Both the position numbers and the translations under genes were made by a program. From IMG/VR virus record IMGVR_UViG_3300043775_003604, positions 1 to 44,113 of that record: a stretch of 44,113 bases of DNA; one strand, written 5' to 3'. The notes below the pieces were generated by a model. The model did no database searches. It saw only the letters and a program-made list of their open reading frames with translations, and had not been told where the DNA came from. Of this stretch, positions 15,062 through 22,995 are shown in pieces. Source of the DNA: a virus. The first letter of the stretch is position 1. The number at the start of each line of letters is the position of its first letter.

Positions 15062-16837
15062 ATGTCGTTAACAAGAGAACAGGTTTTACTAGAGTATGCT
15101 AAATGCGTAAATGACACACCATACGCACTTAAAACATATTTACAAACCTACGACAACACACAATCAAAATACGTCCCTTTAGAGTTATTTAATGATCAGG
15201 TTACGTTAGTAAAAGATTATGACGTATCTGAAGAAAATATTGCATTAAAATATCGTCAGGCCGGGGTTTCTACTGTAACTTCTGCTTGGGCTTCTAAAAG
15301 ATTGGTATTTGCCCGTAAAGAAAAACCTGAAAAAATTCTAATCATTGCAAACAAACTTGACACTGCCATGGAGATGGCAAATAAAGTAAGGGCGTTTGTA
15401 GATCAATGGCCTTCTTGGCTTGGGGTTAAGTTTTCAAATGAAAAAAACTCACAAAGACACTTTAAATTAACTAATGGGTGTGAAGTAAAGGCAGTTGCAA
15501 CATCAAAAGATGCACTTCGTGGATATACCCCAACTATTCTTATTTTTGATGAGGCAGCATATATTGATGCTGACGAAGATTTTTGGTCAGCATGTATGGC
15601 GTCCCTTTCAACAGGAGGTAAAGTAATTGTTATTTCAACACCAAACGGATTTGATCCAATTTATTATTCAATATATAGCCAAGCAATAAAAGGGATGAAT
15701 GACTTTACCATTACTGAAATGTATTGGTGGAGAGATCCAAGATATTCAAAAGACTTAAAACTAATTAAATGTAATGATATAGTTCATTACATGCTTAATA
15801 GATCTGATTATAAAGACGATGAGATCACACTTGACTATTCAGAAGTCAAAGTAAAAGACCGTGATTTTGAAGATCTTAAAGTAAAATTAGAAACAGGTTA
15901 CAAAGCATATAGTTCTTGGTTTGAATCCATGGCTAAAAAACTAAAATTTGATAAAAGAAAAATATCACAAGAACTTGAATGTAACTTTTTGGGTTCGGGG
16001 GATAACGTAATCCCACCTGAAACAATGAAAAGAATTAAAGATAATGACTTGAAAGAACCCGAAAATAAATTTATGGGTGGTGTATTATGGCAATGGAAAG
16101 AACCTGTAATGGATCACAAATATATTTTGGGTATGGACGTTTCAAGAGGTGATAGTGAGGATTTTACGACCTTTACTATAATTGATTTTGATGAAAGAGA
16201 ACAAGTATTAGAGTACATTGCAAAGGTTCCGCCAGATGTTGTTGCAGAAATCGCTTATAAATGGGGAACTATGTATAATGCCCTTATAATCACGGATATT
16301 ACCGGAGGTATGGGAGTTGCCACATCAAGAAAACTTCAAGAACTTGGGTATAAAAACTTATATGTTGATGGGGTGAATCCTGGTGATAAATGGAAATGGG
16401 ATCCCAAAATAAATGAGAAAATTCCGGGTATTAACTTTAACTCTAAAAGGGTTCAAATAGTTGCATCATTTGAAGAAGCATTAAGACATAATTTTAAAGT
16501 TAGATCACAAAGATTATTTAACGAATTAAACACTTTTGTTTATGTTAATGGAAGACCAGATCACCAAAAAGGACAACACGATGATTTGATTATGGCTATG
16601 GCAATGGCTATTTATGTTGGTGAGACTTCTTTTGCGAAACTTGAAAAGGTTACAGAACAAACAAAGGCAATGTTAAATGCTTGGGAGGTTCAAACAACGG
16701 AACATAGGTCAATATCAACTAATTATAATCCGGGAATTCCAAATATGGATCATTTAAATCAAAGTTTGGGATTGCACACACCAACCAAAAGTGATTATGA
16801 AAACTATTTATGGTTATTCGGTAAAAGCAAAAGGTAA
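15062..16837 (+). CDS. terL: Terminase large subunit (T4 gp17-like)
   Basis: 591 residues. The ATPase domain shows a Walker A-like RQAGVST (65-71), Walker B LIFDEAAYI (D163, E164) and the coupling motif VISTPNG (~193-199). The nuclease domain shows the RNase H-like acidic residues in LGMDVSRGDSED, the IITDITGGMG strand and the late QHDDLIMAMAMA motif. Length and layout fit gp17-family terminases. It cuts concatemeric phage DNA and pumps it into the prohead through the portal. The start ATG 15062 lies 10 bases after the preceding stop. The C-terminal ~70 residues, after the nuclease, are less conserved. Confidence 0.95.
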   Translation: MSLTREQVLLEYAKCVNDTPYALKTYLQTYDNTQSKYVPLELFNDQVTLVKDYDVSEENIALKYRQAGVSTVTSAWASKRLVFARKEKPEKILIIANKLDTAMEMANKVRAFVDQWPSWLGVKFSNEKNSQRHFKLTNGCEVKAVATSKDALRGYTPTILIFDEAAYIDADEDFWSACMASLSTGGKVIVISTPNGFDPIYYSIYSQAIKGMNDFTITEMYWWRDPRYSKDLKLIKCNDIVHYMLNRSDYKDDEITLDYSEVKVKDRDFEDLKVKLETGYKAYSSWFESMAKKLKFDKRKISQELECNFLGSGDNVIPPETMKRIKDNDLKEPENKFMGGVLWQWKEPVMDHKYILGMDVSRGDSEDFTTFTIIDFDEREQVLEYIAKVPPDVVAEIAYKWGTMYNALIITDITGGMGVATSRKLQELGYKNLYVDGVNPGDKWKWDPKINEKIPGINFNSKRVQIVASFEEALRHNFKVRSQRLFNELNTFVYVNGRPDHQKGQHDDLIMAMAMAIYVGETSFAKLEKVTEQTKAMLNAWEVQTTEHRSISTNYNPGIPNMDHLNQSLGLHTPTKSDYENYLWLFGKSKR

Positions 16838-16881
16838 TATTTAATTTTGCCAAAAACAAATTATTTTTAAAAGAAAAAGAA

Positions 16882-18708
16882 ATGTCACAAGAAAAACTAA
16901 CAGTATGGCAGAGGATAAGTAAAGTATTTGGACCAAATTCTACTTTGGACCAACAATCACCTGTATTTAAATTTGATAAGCAAGAATTATTAAAAACTCC
17001 TGATAAGCAAGAATACGAAAGAGAAAAGTTGGAAGCCCAACAAACAATGTATCTTGGAAAACAATGGCAAAAAGTAGAAAGCAATCTATATCAACAAGCA
17101 GTTTATTATGAACCAACAAGATTGGCGTCATATTATGATTACGAATCGATGGAGTATACACCCGAAATTTCGGCGTCCTTAGACATTTATGCTGAAGAAT
17201 CAACAACACCAAATGAAGATGGATATATTTTACAAATTTATTCAGAGTCAAAAAGAATAAAATCGGTATTGGCCGATCTTTTTAATAATAAGTTAGATAT
17301 TAATTCTAACTTACCTATGTGGACAAGAAATACTTGTAAGTTTGGTGACAATTTTCTTTATTTAAAATTAGATCCTGAAAAAGGGATTGTTGGTTGCCAA
17401 CAATTACCAAATATTCAAATTGAAAGATTAGAAAAGGGGATGAAATTCCAACCTGACAAGTATTCCCAAGAAATGGAAAACGATGCGTTAAAATTCACTT
17501 GGAAAGAAAAAAATATTGAATTTAATACTTGGGAAATTGCTCACTTTAGATTATTAGGTGACGATAGAAAACTACCTTATGGTACATCAATGCTTGAAAA
17601 GGCGAGACGTATATGGAAACAACTTCTTTTATGTGAGGACGCAATGTTGATCTACAGAACATCAAGAGCACCTGAAAGAAGGGTGTTTAAAGTATTTGTG
17701 GGTAATATGGATGATAAGGATGTTGATGCGTACGTACAAAGAGTTGCAAGTAAATTTAAAAGAGATCAAATTGTTGACGGAAAAACAGGTAATGTAGATA
17801 TGAGATATAACCAAATGGCGGTAGACCAAGATTATTTTATCCCTGTAAGGGATGCAACGGCAACAATGCCAATTGAAACATTAGCAGGTGCTCAAAACCT
17901 ATCTGAAATTGCAGATATTGAATATATCCAAAAGAAACTTGTTACTGCACTTAGAATACCAAAAGCATATCTTGGTTTTGAAGAGGCTGTTGGTGATGGT
18001 AAAAATTTATCACTTTTAGATATACGTTTTGCAAGAACAATAAATAGAATACAAAAATGTATGATTGCTGAGTTAAATAAAATTGCGATTATCCATTTAT
18101 TTTTATTAGGTTTTGAGGATGAGTTACAAAATTTCACATTAGGACTTACAAACCCGTCTAAACAAGCGGATCTTCTTTCGGTTGAGGTATGGAAAGAAAA
18201 AATACTTCTTTATAAAGATGCGGTTGCGGCAATTCAAGATAGTGTTGCACCGGTTTCTGCATCTTGGGCTAAAAAACACATTTTAGGGTTCTCAGACGAA
18301 GAGATTAGATTAGATCTACAACAACAAAGGATTGAAAGAGCGGTAGCATCTGAACTAACAAACACTGCTCAAGTGATTGTCTCAACGGGGATATTTGACA
18401 CTGTAGATAAACTTTACGGTAAAAAAGAAGGGGAACCGGCACCTGCAGGTGGTGAAGAGGCTGGCGGAGGACCACCTGATATGGGAGGTTTAGGTGATAT
18501 GGGAGGTTTAGGTGATATGGGCGGAGGAGCACCACCACCCCCACCAGCAGGAGGAGAACCTGGAGTAACTCCTGAATCTTTTAATAAAAATGATTTGAAT
18601 TTAATATTAGAAGACAAATTATTTACCGAGTTAGACGTGATGGATTTGTCAAAAGGAAAAAACGCTTTAGTTGAAATTGATGATAGAATTAAAGAGTTTT
18701 TAAAATAA
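16882..18708 (+). CDS. 20: Portal protein (T4 gp20-like)
   Basis: 608 residues. The first 500 follow the gp20 pattern: EYTPEISASLDIYAEEST near residue 90, GTSMLEKARRIWKQL, DAMLIYRTSRAPERRVF, and DIEYIQKKLVTALRIPKAYLGFEE before the long helix. It forms the dodecameric ring through which DNA enters and leaves the head. Unusually, residues ~515-560 are a Gly/Pro-rich low-complexity stretch with DMGGLG repeats and PPPPPAGG, followed by a conserved-looking tail of ~50 residues. It follows terminase directly; the tail sheath and tube genes that lie between the two in T4 are absent here. Confidence 0.93.
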   Translation: MSQEKLTVWQRISKVFGPNSTLDQQSPVFKFDKQELLKTPDKQEYEREKLEAQQTMYLGKQWQKVESNLYQQAVYYEPTRLASYYDYESMEYTPEISASLDIYAEESTTPNEDGYILQIYSESKRIKSVLADLFNNKLDINSNLPMWTRNTCKFGDNFLYLKLDPEKGIVGCQQLPNIQIERLEKGMKFQPDKYSQEMENDALKFTWKEKNIEFNTWEIAHFRLLGDDRKLPYGTSMLEKARRIWKQLLLCEDAMLIYRTSRAPERRVFKVFVGNMDDKDVDAYVQRVASKFKRDQIVDGKTGNVDMRYNQMAVDQDYFIPVRDATATMPIETLAGAQNLSEIADIEYIQKKLVTALRIPKAYLGFEEAVGDGKNLSLLDIRFARTINRIQKCMIAELNKIAIIHLFLLGFEDELQNFTLGLTNPSKQADLLSVEVWKEKILLYKDAVAAIQDSVAPVSASWAKKHILGFSDEEIRLDLQQQRIERAVASELTNTAQVIVSTGIFDTVDKLYGKKEGEPAPAGGEEAGGGPPDMGGLGDMGGLGDMGGGAPPPPPAGGEPGVTPESFNKNDLNLILEDKLFTELDVMDLSKGKNALVEIDDRIKEFLK

Positions 18709-18711
18709 GAG

Positions 18712-18719
18712 ATATTTAT
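18712..18719 (+). promoter_or_regulatory. ATATTTAT late-promoter-like motif
   Basis: 13 bases before ATG 18733 and directly after the portal stop codon. Confidence 0.5.
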
Positions 18720-18732
18720 ATAAAAAAAAGAT

Positions 18733-19464
18733 ATGAATACTTTTGGAACAATTAAAACAAAAATAGAAAATGCTTCTGCTGAGGTGTATAATACTAATCA
18801 GTTTAAAACATTTATGAAAGAATTAAAATCTCATATTTTGGAAAACAAAGATATGAGTGAAATATATTACCTATATGATGATCTTTCAACAAATAAAGGT
18901 TTAAACAATGACATAGCTGAAGATTATGTAAATGAATCAATTGAATATTTGCAAGTTTTAATTGAATCAAATGATAAAAAAATAAATTTAATTGATCGTT
19001 GGGTTTCAAACTATACTGAATCAAAATCTAACAACTATAAAGATATTGATACAACCGTATATGAAAAATCTATTAAATCATTAAAGAATGTTTTAGAATC
19101 AAAAAATAATATTAAATCTATCATTAAAACATCTTCAAAAACTGAAGTAGTTAAGGAATCTGTTAATTTACCACTATCATCTATGGTAAAAATTGCAACA
19201 ACAACATTTAATAAAAAATATGAAAATATTAGTGAAGAAGATAAATCAAAATTAAAAGAACTAATATCATTATCTCAGGATGATGTTAAAGAAAAAATAG
19301 AATCTTTAAAAGAAGAAATTAATTCAAAATTAAATAAGTCATTAAATGAATCTACTGATACTGATTTAAAAAATACATTATCAAAAACAATTGAAAAAAT
19401 TAATTCCTCAAAATCGGATCTTTACAATTTGTTTAAATTGCAAGAATTAAATCAAGGACTATGA
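18733..19464 (+). CDS. Helical coiled-coil protein, possible prohead core component
   Basis: 243 residues, almost entirely helical, rich in Lys, Ser, Asn and Glu, with heptad-like segments (for example DVKEKIESLKEEINSKL). It has no signal peptide. Between portal and protease T4 has the small core proteins gp67 and gp68, so this protein may fill that place; similarity is by position and composition only. Its stop overlaps the start of the next gene by 4 bases. Confidence 0.65.
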   Translation: MNTFGTIKTKIENASAEVYNTNQFKTFMKELKSHILENKDMSEIYYLYDDLSTNKGLNNDIAEDYVNESIEYLQVLIESNDKKINLIDRWVSNYTESKSNNYKDIDTTVYEKSIKSLKNVLESKNNIKSIIKTSSKTEVVKESVNLPLSSMVKIATTTFNKKYENISEEDKSKLKELISLSQDDVKEKIESLKEEINSKLNKSLNESTDTDLKNTLSKTIEKINSSKSDLYNLFKLQELNQGL

Positions 19465-19733
19465 AAAAGAAAAAATACTTTTTTGGTTGGGAAAATATTA
19501 AATGGTTTTTAAAGGAAGTACTTAATATGTATTCTCCGACAAAATCATACTTTTCTAAAAAAAGATTAGAATCTGGTTTTGCATTTATCATAGGACAATG
19601 GGGGATGATCTTTTTTTTACTTAAAAAATACAATACATTATCTATGACAGATTTTGTTATGTGGGTTGCAGTGGAAATGGCTATTGCTGGATATATGGTC
19701 CACCAAATTCAAAAAGAGAAAAAAGAAGTTTAA
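19461..19733 (+). CDS. Small membrane protein in the head module
   Basis: 90 residues with a basic amphipathic N-terminus and two likely membrane segments (FAFIIGQWGMIFFLL, ~39-55, and FVMWVAVEMAIAGYMV, ~65-81), and a basic tail. The size and topology would fit a holin or a small membrane anchor for prohead assembly; T4 proheads are built on the inner membrane. No specific family is recognised. It is translationally coupled to the coiled-coil gene and converges on rpsU. Confidence 0.65.
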   Translation: MKKKKYFFGWENIKWFLKEVLNMYSPTKSYFSKKRLESGFAFIIGQWGMIFFLLKKYNTLSMTDFVMWVAVEMAIAGYMVHQIQKEKKEV

Positions 19734-19738
19734 TAAAA

Positions 19739-19921
19739 TTAACTTCTAACTTTTTGTAAATACTTAGCCTTTTTAACCTGAGCTCTTTTCTTAACTGATG
19801 GCTTTTTAAACTCCTGACGATTTCTTAAAATCTCATTTTGTTTTGACTTATAAACTTTGAATTTATAAGTTTTAAGGGCCGACTCCAGAGAGTTTGCATT
19901 TTTTACTTCTACTATAATCAT
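19739..19921 (-). CDS. rpsU: Ribosomal protein bS21 (phage copy)
   Basis: 60 residues matching bS21: MIIVEVKNANSLESALKTYK at the start, then the RNRQEFKKPSVKKRAQVKKA core that corresponds to the RRRxxFxKPSxKRR region of Bacteroidota bS21, and a basic end. It would join the 30S subunit near the 3' end of 16S rRNA. In Flavobacterium ribosomes bS21, bS18 and bS6 sequester the anti-Shine-Dalgarno sequence, so a phage version could change start-site choice. It lies on the opposite strand inside the head module, has its own ATATTTAT motif and palindrome upstream, and no Shine-Dalgarno sequence of its own. Confidence 0.92.
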   Translation of the reverse strand: MIIVEVKNANSLESALKTYKFKVYKSKQNEILRNRQEFKKPSVKKRAQVKKAKYLQKVRS

Positions 19922-19937
19922 AAATTTAAGGAAATTA

Positions 19938-19955
19938 TTGATATAAATATATCAA
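19938..19955. promoter_or_regulatory. Palindrome upstream of rpsU
   Basis: TTGATATA-AA-TATATCAA, a perfect 8-2-8 inverted repeat in the divergent region between rpsU and the 20040 gene, 16 bases from the rpsU ATG. It contains the ATATTTAT motif on the minus strand and could be an operator or an RNA hairpin. Confidence 0.4.
19943..19950 (-). promoter_or_regulatory. ATATTTAT late-promoter-like motif
   Basis: 21 bases upstream of the rpsU ATG on the minus strand, inside the palindrome. Confidence 0.45.
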
Positions 19956-20039
19956 CATACCTGCAAAAATACTTAATTTTTTGACAAGTCGTAATTTTTT
20001 TTTATATTTTAATTAAAATAAACCTGAAAGGTATGAAAA

Positions 20040-20489
20040 ATGAAAAAAGGAAAAACGTCAAAATTAAACATCTTGAAAGATGCAAAATGTCATTATGGAA
20101 CAGTAGATTCCAAAGTTTTTAAATCACTCTACATTGTAATTCAAACGTGGGTTGAACCAAAAGATGAATATGAAAATTGGAATAGAATCACAGGACAAAT
20201 AAAAAGACAAATACAACACACACTGCTTGAGGTTACGGATAACTCATTATTTGATAAAAAACAAATAGTTGATTTAGATCTAAGAACAAGTGGAATCCAA
20301 AAAAATAAAAGAAGTTTTTTAAATCTTGAAATCACCCTATATTTAAACAAAGAAAACTTAGATTTTAAATCAATTTATTTAAGGGAAAAAATTAAGTTAA
20401 TGATAAATAGTATTTACACAGACGACTTAAAAAATTCAAAGTATTTTACATTAAGCAAAACAAAAGATAAAGAATTGGTACTAATGTGA
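20040..20489 (+). CDS. Hypothetical protein before the prohead protease
   Basis: 149 residues, basic, mixed alpha/beta, with no known motif. An ATG at 20034 is in another frame; the chosen start at 20040 has a purine-rich GAAAGGTATGAAAA ahead of it. The position between the small membrane protein and the protease suggests an assembly or virion role that I cannot specify. Confidence 0.65.
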   Translation: MKKGKTSKLNILKDAKCHYGTVDSKVFKSLYIVIQTWVEPKDEYENWNRITGQIKRQIQHTLLEVTDNSLFDKKQIVDLDLRTSGIQKNKRSFLNLEITLYLNKENLDFKSIYLREKIKLMINSIYTDDLKNSKYFTLSKTKDKELVLM

Positions 20490-20496
20490 TATTTAT
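20489..20496 (+). promoter_or_regulatory. ATATTTAT late-promoter-like motif
   Basis: 12 bases before ATG 20509 of the prohead protease gene, starting at the stop codon of the previous gene. Confidence 0.5.
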
Positions 20497-20508
20497 CTTA
20501 AAAAGATT

Positions 20509-21222
20509 ATGAAAATACTAGGACCTAATGAATTTGGTAAGGGGATTCTTATTGAACATGACGCCGGAATAATAAATCCAAATGATAAAAGAAATTTTAG
20601 CGTTATTGAAGAATCTTACGGACAATTAGATCATTCAAAACCATTTGAATTTTATGCGACTTTACAAAAGTACGGTGTACCAAATAGAAATGGTAGAATT
20701 TATCCTGAAAAAATATTAAGAAGAGAATCTGACAGATATAATGAAATGATAAATAAAGGTTTATCTATTTCAGAGTTGAATCACCCTGAATCTTCTTTAA
20801 TTGACTTGGATCGTGTATCACACCTTATTACAAAAATATGGTGGGAAGACAATGTACTTGTTGGAAAAATTAGACTTCTTACAACACCAGGTTTTCACGA
20901 AAGAGGGGTAGTATCTTCAAAAGGAGATGTTGCAGCAAATATGATGAGACAAGGAGTTACTATGGGAGTATCCTCAAGAGGGGTTGGGTCTTTAGTTAAA
21001 AAAGGAGATCAAAATGAAGTACAAGATGACTTTGAATTAATATGTTTTGACCTTGTATCTTCTCCATCCACACCGGGAGCATATCTATACATAAATAAAG
21101 AAGATAGATCAAGATACGATGAAAATATTGAACAGAAAAAAGAAAATGAAATAATTTCTAGTAATGGTTTAGGTAAATCTGTTGACTTAATGAAAAGATT
21201 ATCCGATTATTTGGGTAAGTAA
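20509..21222 (+). CDS. 21: Prohead core protease (T4 gp21-like)
   Basis: 237 residues. Hallmarks of the gp21 family of serine proteases are present: NRNGRIYP (59-66), SELNHPES with catalytic His92, and GVSSRGVGS (153-161) with the catalytic Ser, followed by FDLVSSPSTPGAY. The enzyme matures the prohead by cleaving scaffold, core and major capsid proteins after Glu in hydrophobic-x-Glu sites. It lies upstream of the scaffold and capsid genes as in T4. The C-terminal ~35 residues are a charged helix. Confidence 0.94.
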   Translation: MKILGPNEFGKGILIEHDAGIINPNDKRNFSVIEESYGQLDHSKPFEFYATLQKYGVPNRNGRIYPEKILRRESDRYNEMINKGLSISELNHPESSLIDLDRVSHLITKIWWEDNVLVGKIRLLTTPGFHERGVVSSKGDVAANMMRQGVTMGVSSRGVGSLVKKGDQNEVQDDFELICFDLVSSPSTPGAYLYINKEDRSRYDENIEQKKENEIISSNGLGKSVDLMKRLSDYLGK

Positions 21223-21233
21223 AAATTTAAGAC

Positions 21234-21443
21234 ATGGATGAAAAGTATTTTGTAGCAAGAGTAACAACCGATATGGTTGATGAGAACTCAGGAAAAGTAA
21301 AAAAAATTAAAGAAGAAAAATTGGTTAGGGGGTTTTCTCCCACCGATGTTGAGGCGAAAGTAACCAAAGCTTACGAGTCTTACACAATGGATTGGAGAAT
21401 AACCGCAATTGTTGAGAGTAAAATTGATGAGGTAATTGAATAA
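21234..21443 (+). CDS. Small DUF4494-like protein
   Basis: 69 residues. The pattern YFVARVTTDMVDENSGKVKK, then EEKLVRGFSPTDVEAKV and ITAIVESKIDEVIE resembles DUF4494, a small Bacteroidota family of unknown function. It follows the protease by 11 bases and is closed by a terminator. Confidence 0.65.
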   Translation: MDEKYFVARVTTDMVDENSGKVKKIKEEKLVRGFSPTDVEAKVTKAYESYTMDWRITAIVESKIDEVIE

Positions 21444-21463
21444 ATATACTTATTAAATTTTTT

Positions 21464-21496
21464 AAAAAGGGATCATTTTATGTGTTCCCTTTTTTT
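21464..21496 (+). terminator. Rho-independent terminator before the scaffold gene
   Basis: AAAAAGGGA and TCCCTTTTT form a stem with a 13-base loop, followed by further T residues. It separates the protease operon from the scaffold/capsid operon. Confidence 0.8.
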
Positions 21497-21556
21497 GTGC
21501 TTTTTAATTTTTTTTATCAGAAATACATAAAATAACGAATTTTTTAAAATAAGGAT

Positions 21557-21564
21557 ATATTTAT
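21557..21564 (+). promoter_or_regulatory. ATATTTAT late-promoter-like motif
   Basis: 34 bases before ATG 21599 of the scaffold gene and just after a terminator, so this is a good candidate promoter for the scaffold and capsid genes. Confidence 0.55.
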
Positions 21565-21598
21565 TTGATAAATAAACAATTTTACGCACGCATTAAAA

Positions 21599-22966
21599 AT
21601 GGCAAACGAAACCAAAAACTCTTTAGTAGAGGAAGCTTTATTACAAATGAAAGCCCTTGAAGAAGCAGTAACTGAAAATGCAAAAGGAATACTTGCTTCT
21701 ACTATGAAGGAAGAAATCAGTGAATTAGTAAAGGAATCACTTAGTGGTACAAAAAAACCAAAATCAAGAATCTCAGAACAAGAGGACGAAGATATTGAAG
21801 ACGTTGAAGACGTTGAAGATATTGAAGACGTTGAATACGAAAATGAGCCGACTGGTGATGATGAGGAAGAAGATATTGATTTTGAAATGTCTGATGACGA
21901 AGGAGACGATCAAGAGTTTGATATGACTATGATGGGATTTGACGATATGGAAGACGAAAATGAAATGGCTCCATTGGACATGAGAGGAGCTTCTCCTGAA
22001 GAATTAGCAAAAGTTTTTAAAGCTATGGGAGAAGATGACGGAATTATTATTTCAAAAGACGATGATTATATTCATTTGTCTGATGATAATGAGGACGTTG
22101 AATACTTAATCCAAAACGAGTCTGATAATAGTTATGAAGACGAAACAATGGAAGCATACGAAGAAGATGAAGAAGTTGTGTATGAACTTGAAATGGACGA
22201 AGAAGAAGAGGAAGAAAATGAGACCATTTACGAATTAGAAATGGACGAAGAAGAAGATGAAGAAGAATCCGATGAGGAAGAAGAGGAAGATCTTGACGAG
22301 GTTTATGAATCTATGAAACCAAAAGGTAAAGTAGGTAAAATGAAACAATTCAAATATCCTAATATGAAACACGGAGTAACCGAAACATCTGATGAAGAAA
22401 ATGAATCTGAGTGGAAAGAAGAAATGGAAGAGGCATCAAATCTTTTCTTGAAAAAACCAAAAATGAGAAAAGAAGTTGAAGCAAAAGAATCTTCAAGAAC
22501 TCTTGGTGTTGGTAAAAGTCATGGAAGAAATGGTTTACCTAAACCAAGAACTTATTCTTCACACGTTAAATTAGAATCATACAATAAAGAAATCGAAGTT
22601 CTTCGTGAAAAAAACGAAGAGTACAAAAAAGCTTTAGATTTCTTTAGAACTAAGTTAAACGAAGTTGCGGTATTCAACTCTAATTTGGCATACGCTACTC
22701 GTTTGTTTACTGAACATACAACAACTAAACAAGAAAAAATTAATATCCTTAGAAGATTTGATAATGTTGAATCAATCAAAGAATCTAAAGGTCTTTACAA
22801 ATCAATCAAAGAAGAACTTGATGGAATTACTAACGTAGTTACAGAATCTGTAGCATCTAAAGTTATTAAAACTCCAACAACAGGGTCTTCTAATTTGATC
22901 GAAAGTAAAACTTATGAAAATCCACAATTCTTAAGAATGAAGGATTTAATGAATAAAATAAAATAA
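21599..22966 (+). CDS. 22: Prohead scaffold/core protein (T4 gp22-like)
   Basis: 455 residues. Residues ~65-245 are extremely acidic (runs of Glu and Asp such as EEDEEESDEEEEED). The last ~140 residues form a basic-acidic coiled coil (ESYNKEIEVLREKNEEYKKA) that ends in NPQFLRMKDLMNKIK. Its place directly before the capsid gene, its charge and its coiled-coil end fit the gp22 scaffold, which is degraded by the protease during maturation. The acidic central region is longer than in T4 gp22, so the assignment is by position and type rather than by direct motif. Confidence 0.85.
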   Translation: MANETKNSLVEEALLQMKALEEAVTENAKGILASTMKEEISELVKESLSGTKKPKSRISEQEDEDIEDVEDVEDIEDVEYENEPTGDDEEEDIDFEMSDDEGDDQEFDMTMMGFDDMEDENEMAPLDMRGASPEELAKVFKAMGEDDGIIISKDDDYIHLSDDNEDVEYLIQNESDNSYEDETMEAYEEDEEVVYELEMDEEEEEENETIYELEMDEEEDEEESDEEEEEDLDEVYESMKPKGKVGKMKQFKYPNMKHGVTETSDEENESEWKEEMEEASNLFLKKPKMRKEVEAKESSRTLGVGKSHGRNGLPKPRTYSSHVKLESYNKEIEVLREKNEEYKKALDFFRTKLNEVAVFNSNLAYATRLFTEHTTTKQEKINILRRFDNVESIKESKGLYKSIKEELDGITNVVTESVASKVIKTPTTGSSNLIESKTYENPQFLRMKDLMNKIK

Positions 22967-22995
22967 ACAATAAACTCAATTTTAAAAAATAAAAA

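Noticed and set aside
18305-18617. Two minus-strand ORFs in the portal C-terminal region
   Set aside because: They are antisense shadows of the Gly/Pro-rich repeat.
20022-20039. Shine-Dalgarno-like GAAAGG before the 20040 gene
   Set aside because: A single weak match at unusual spacing; other starts lack such sites, so it is not taken as evidence for SD-led initiation.
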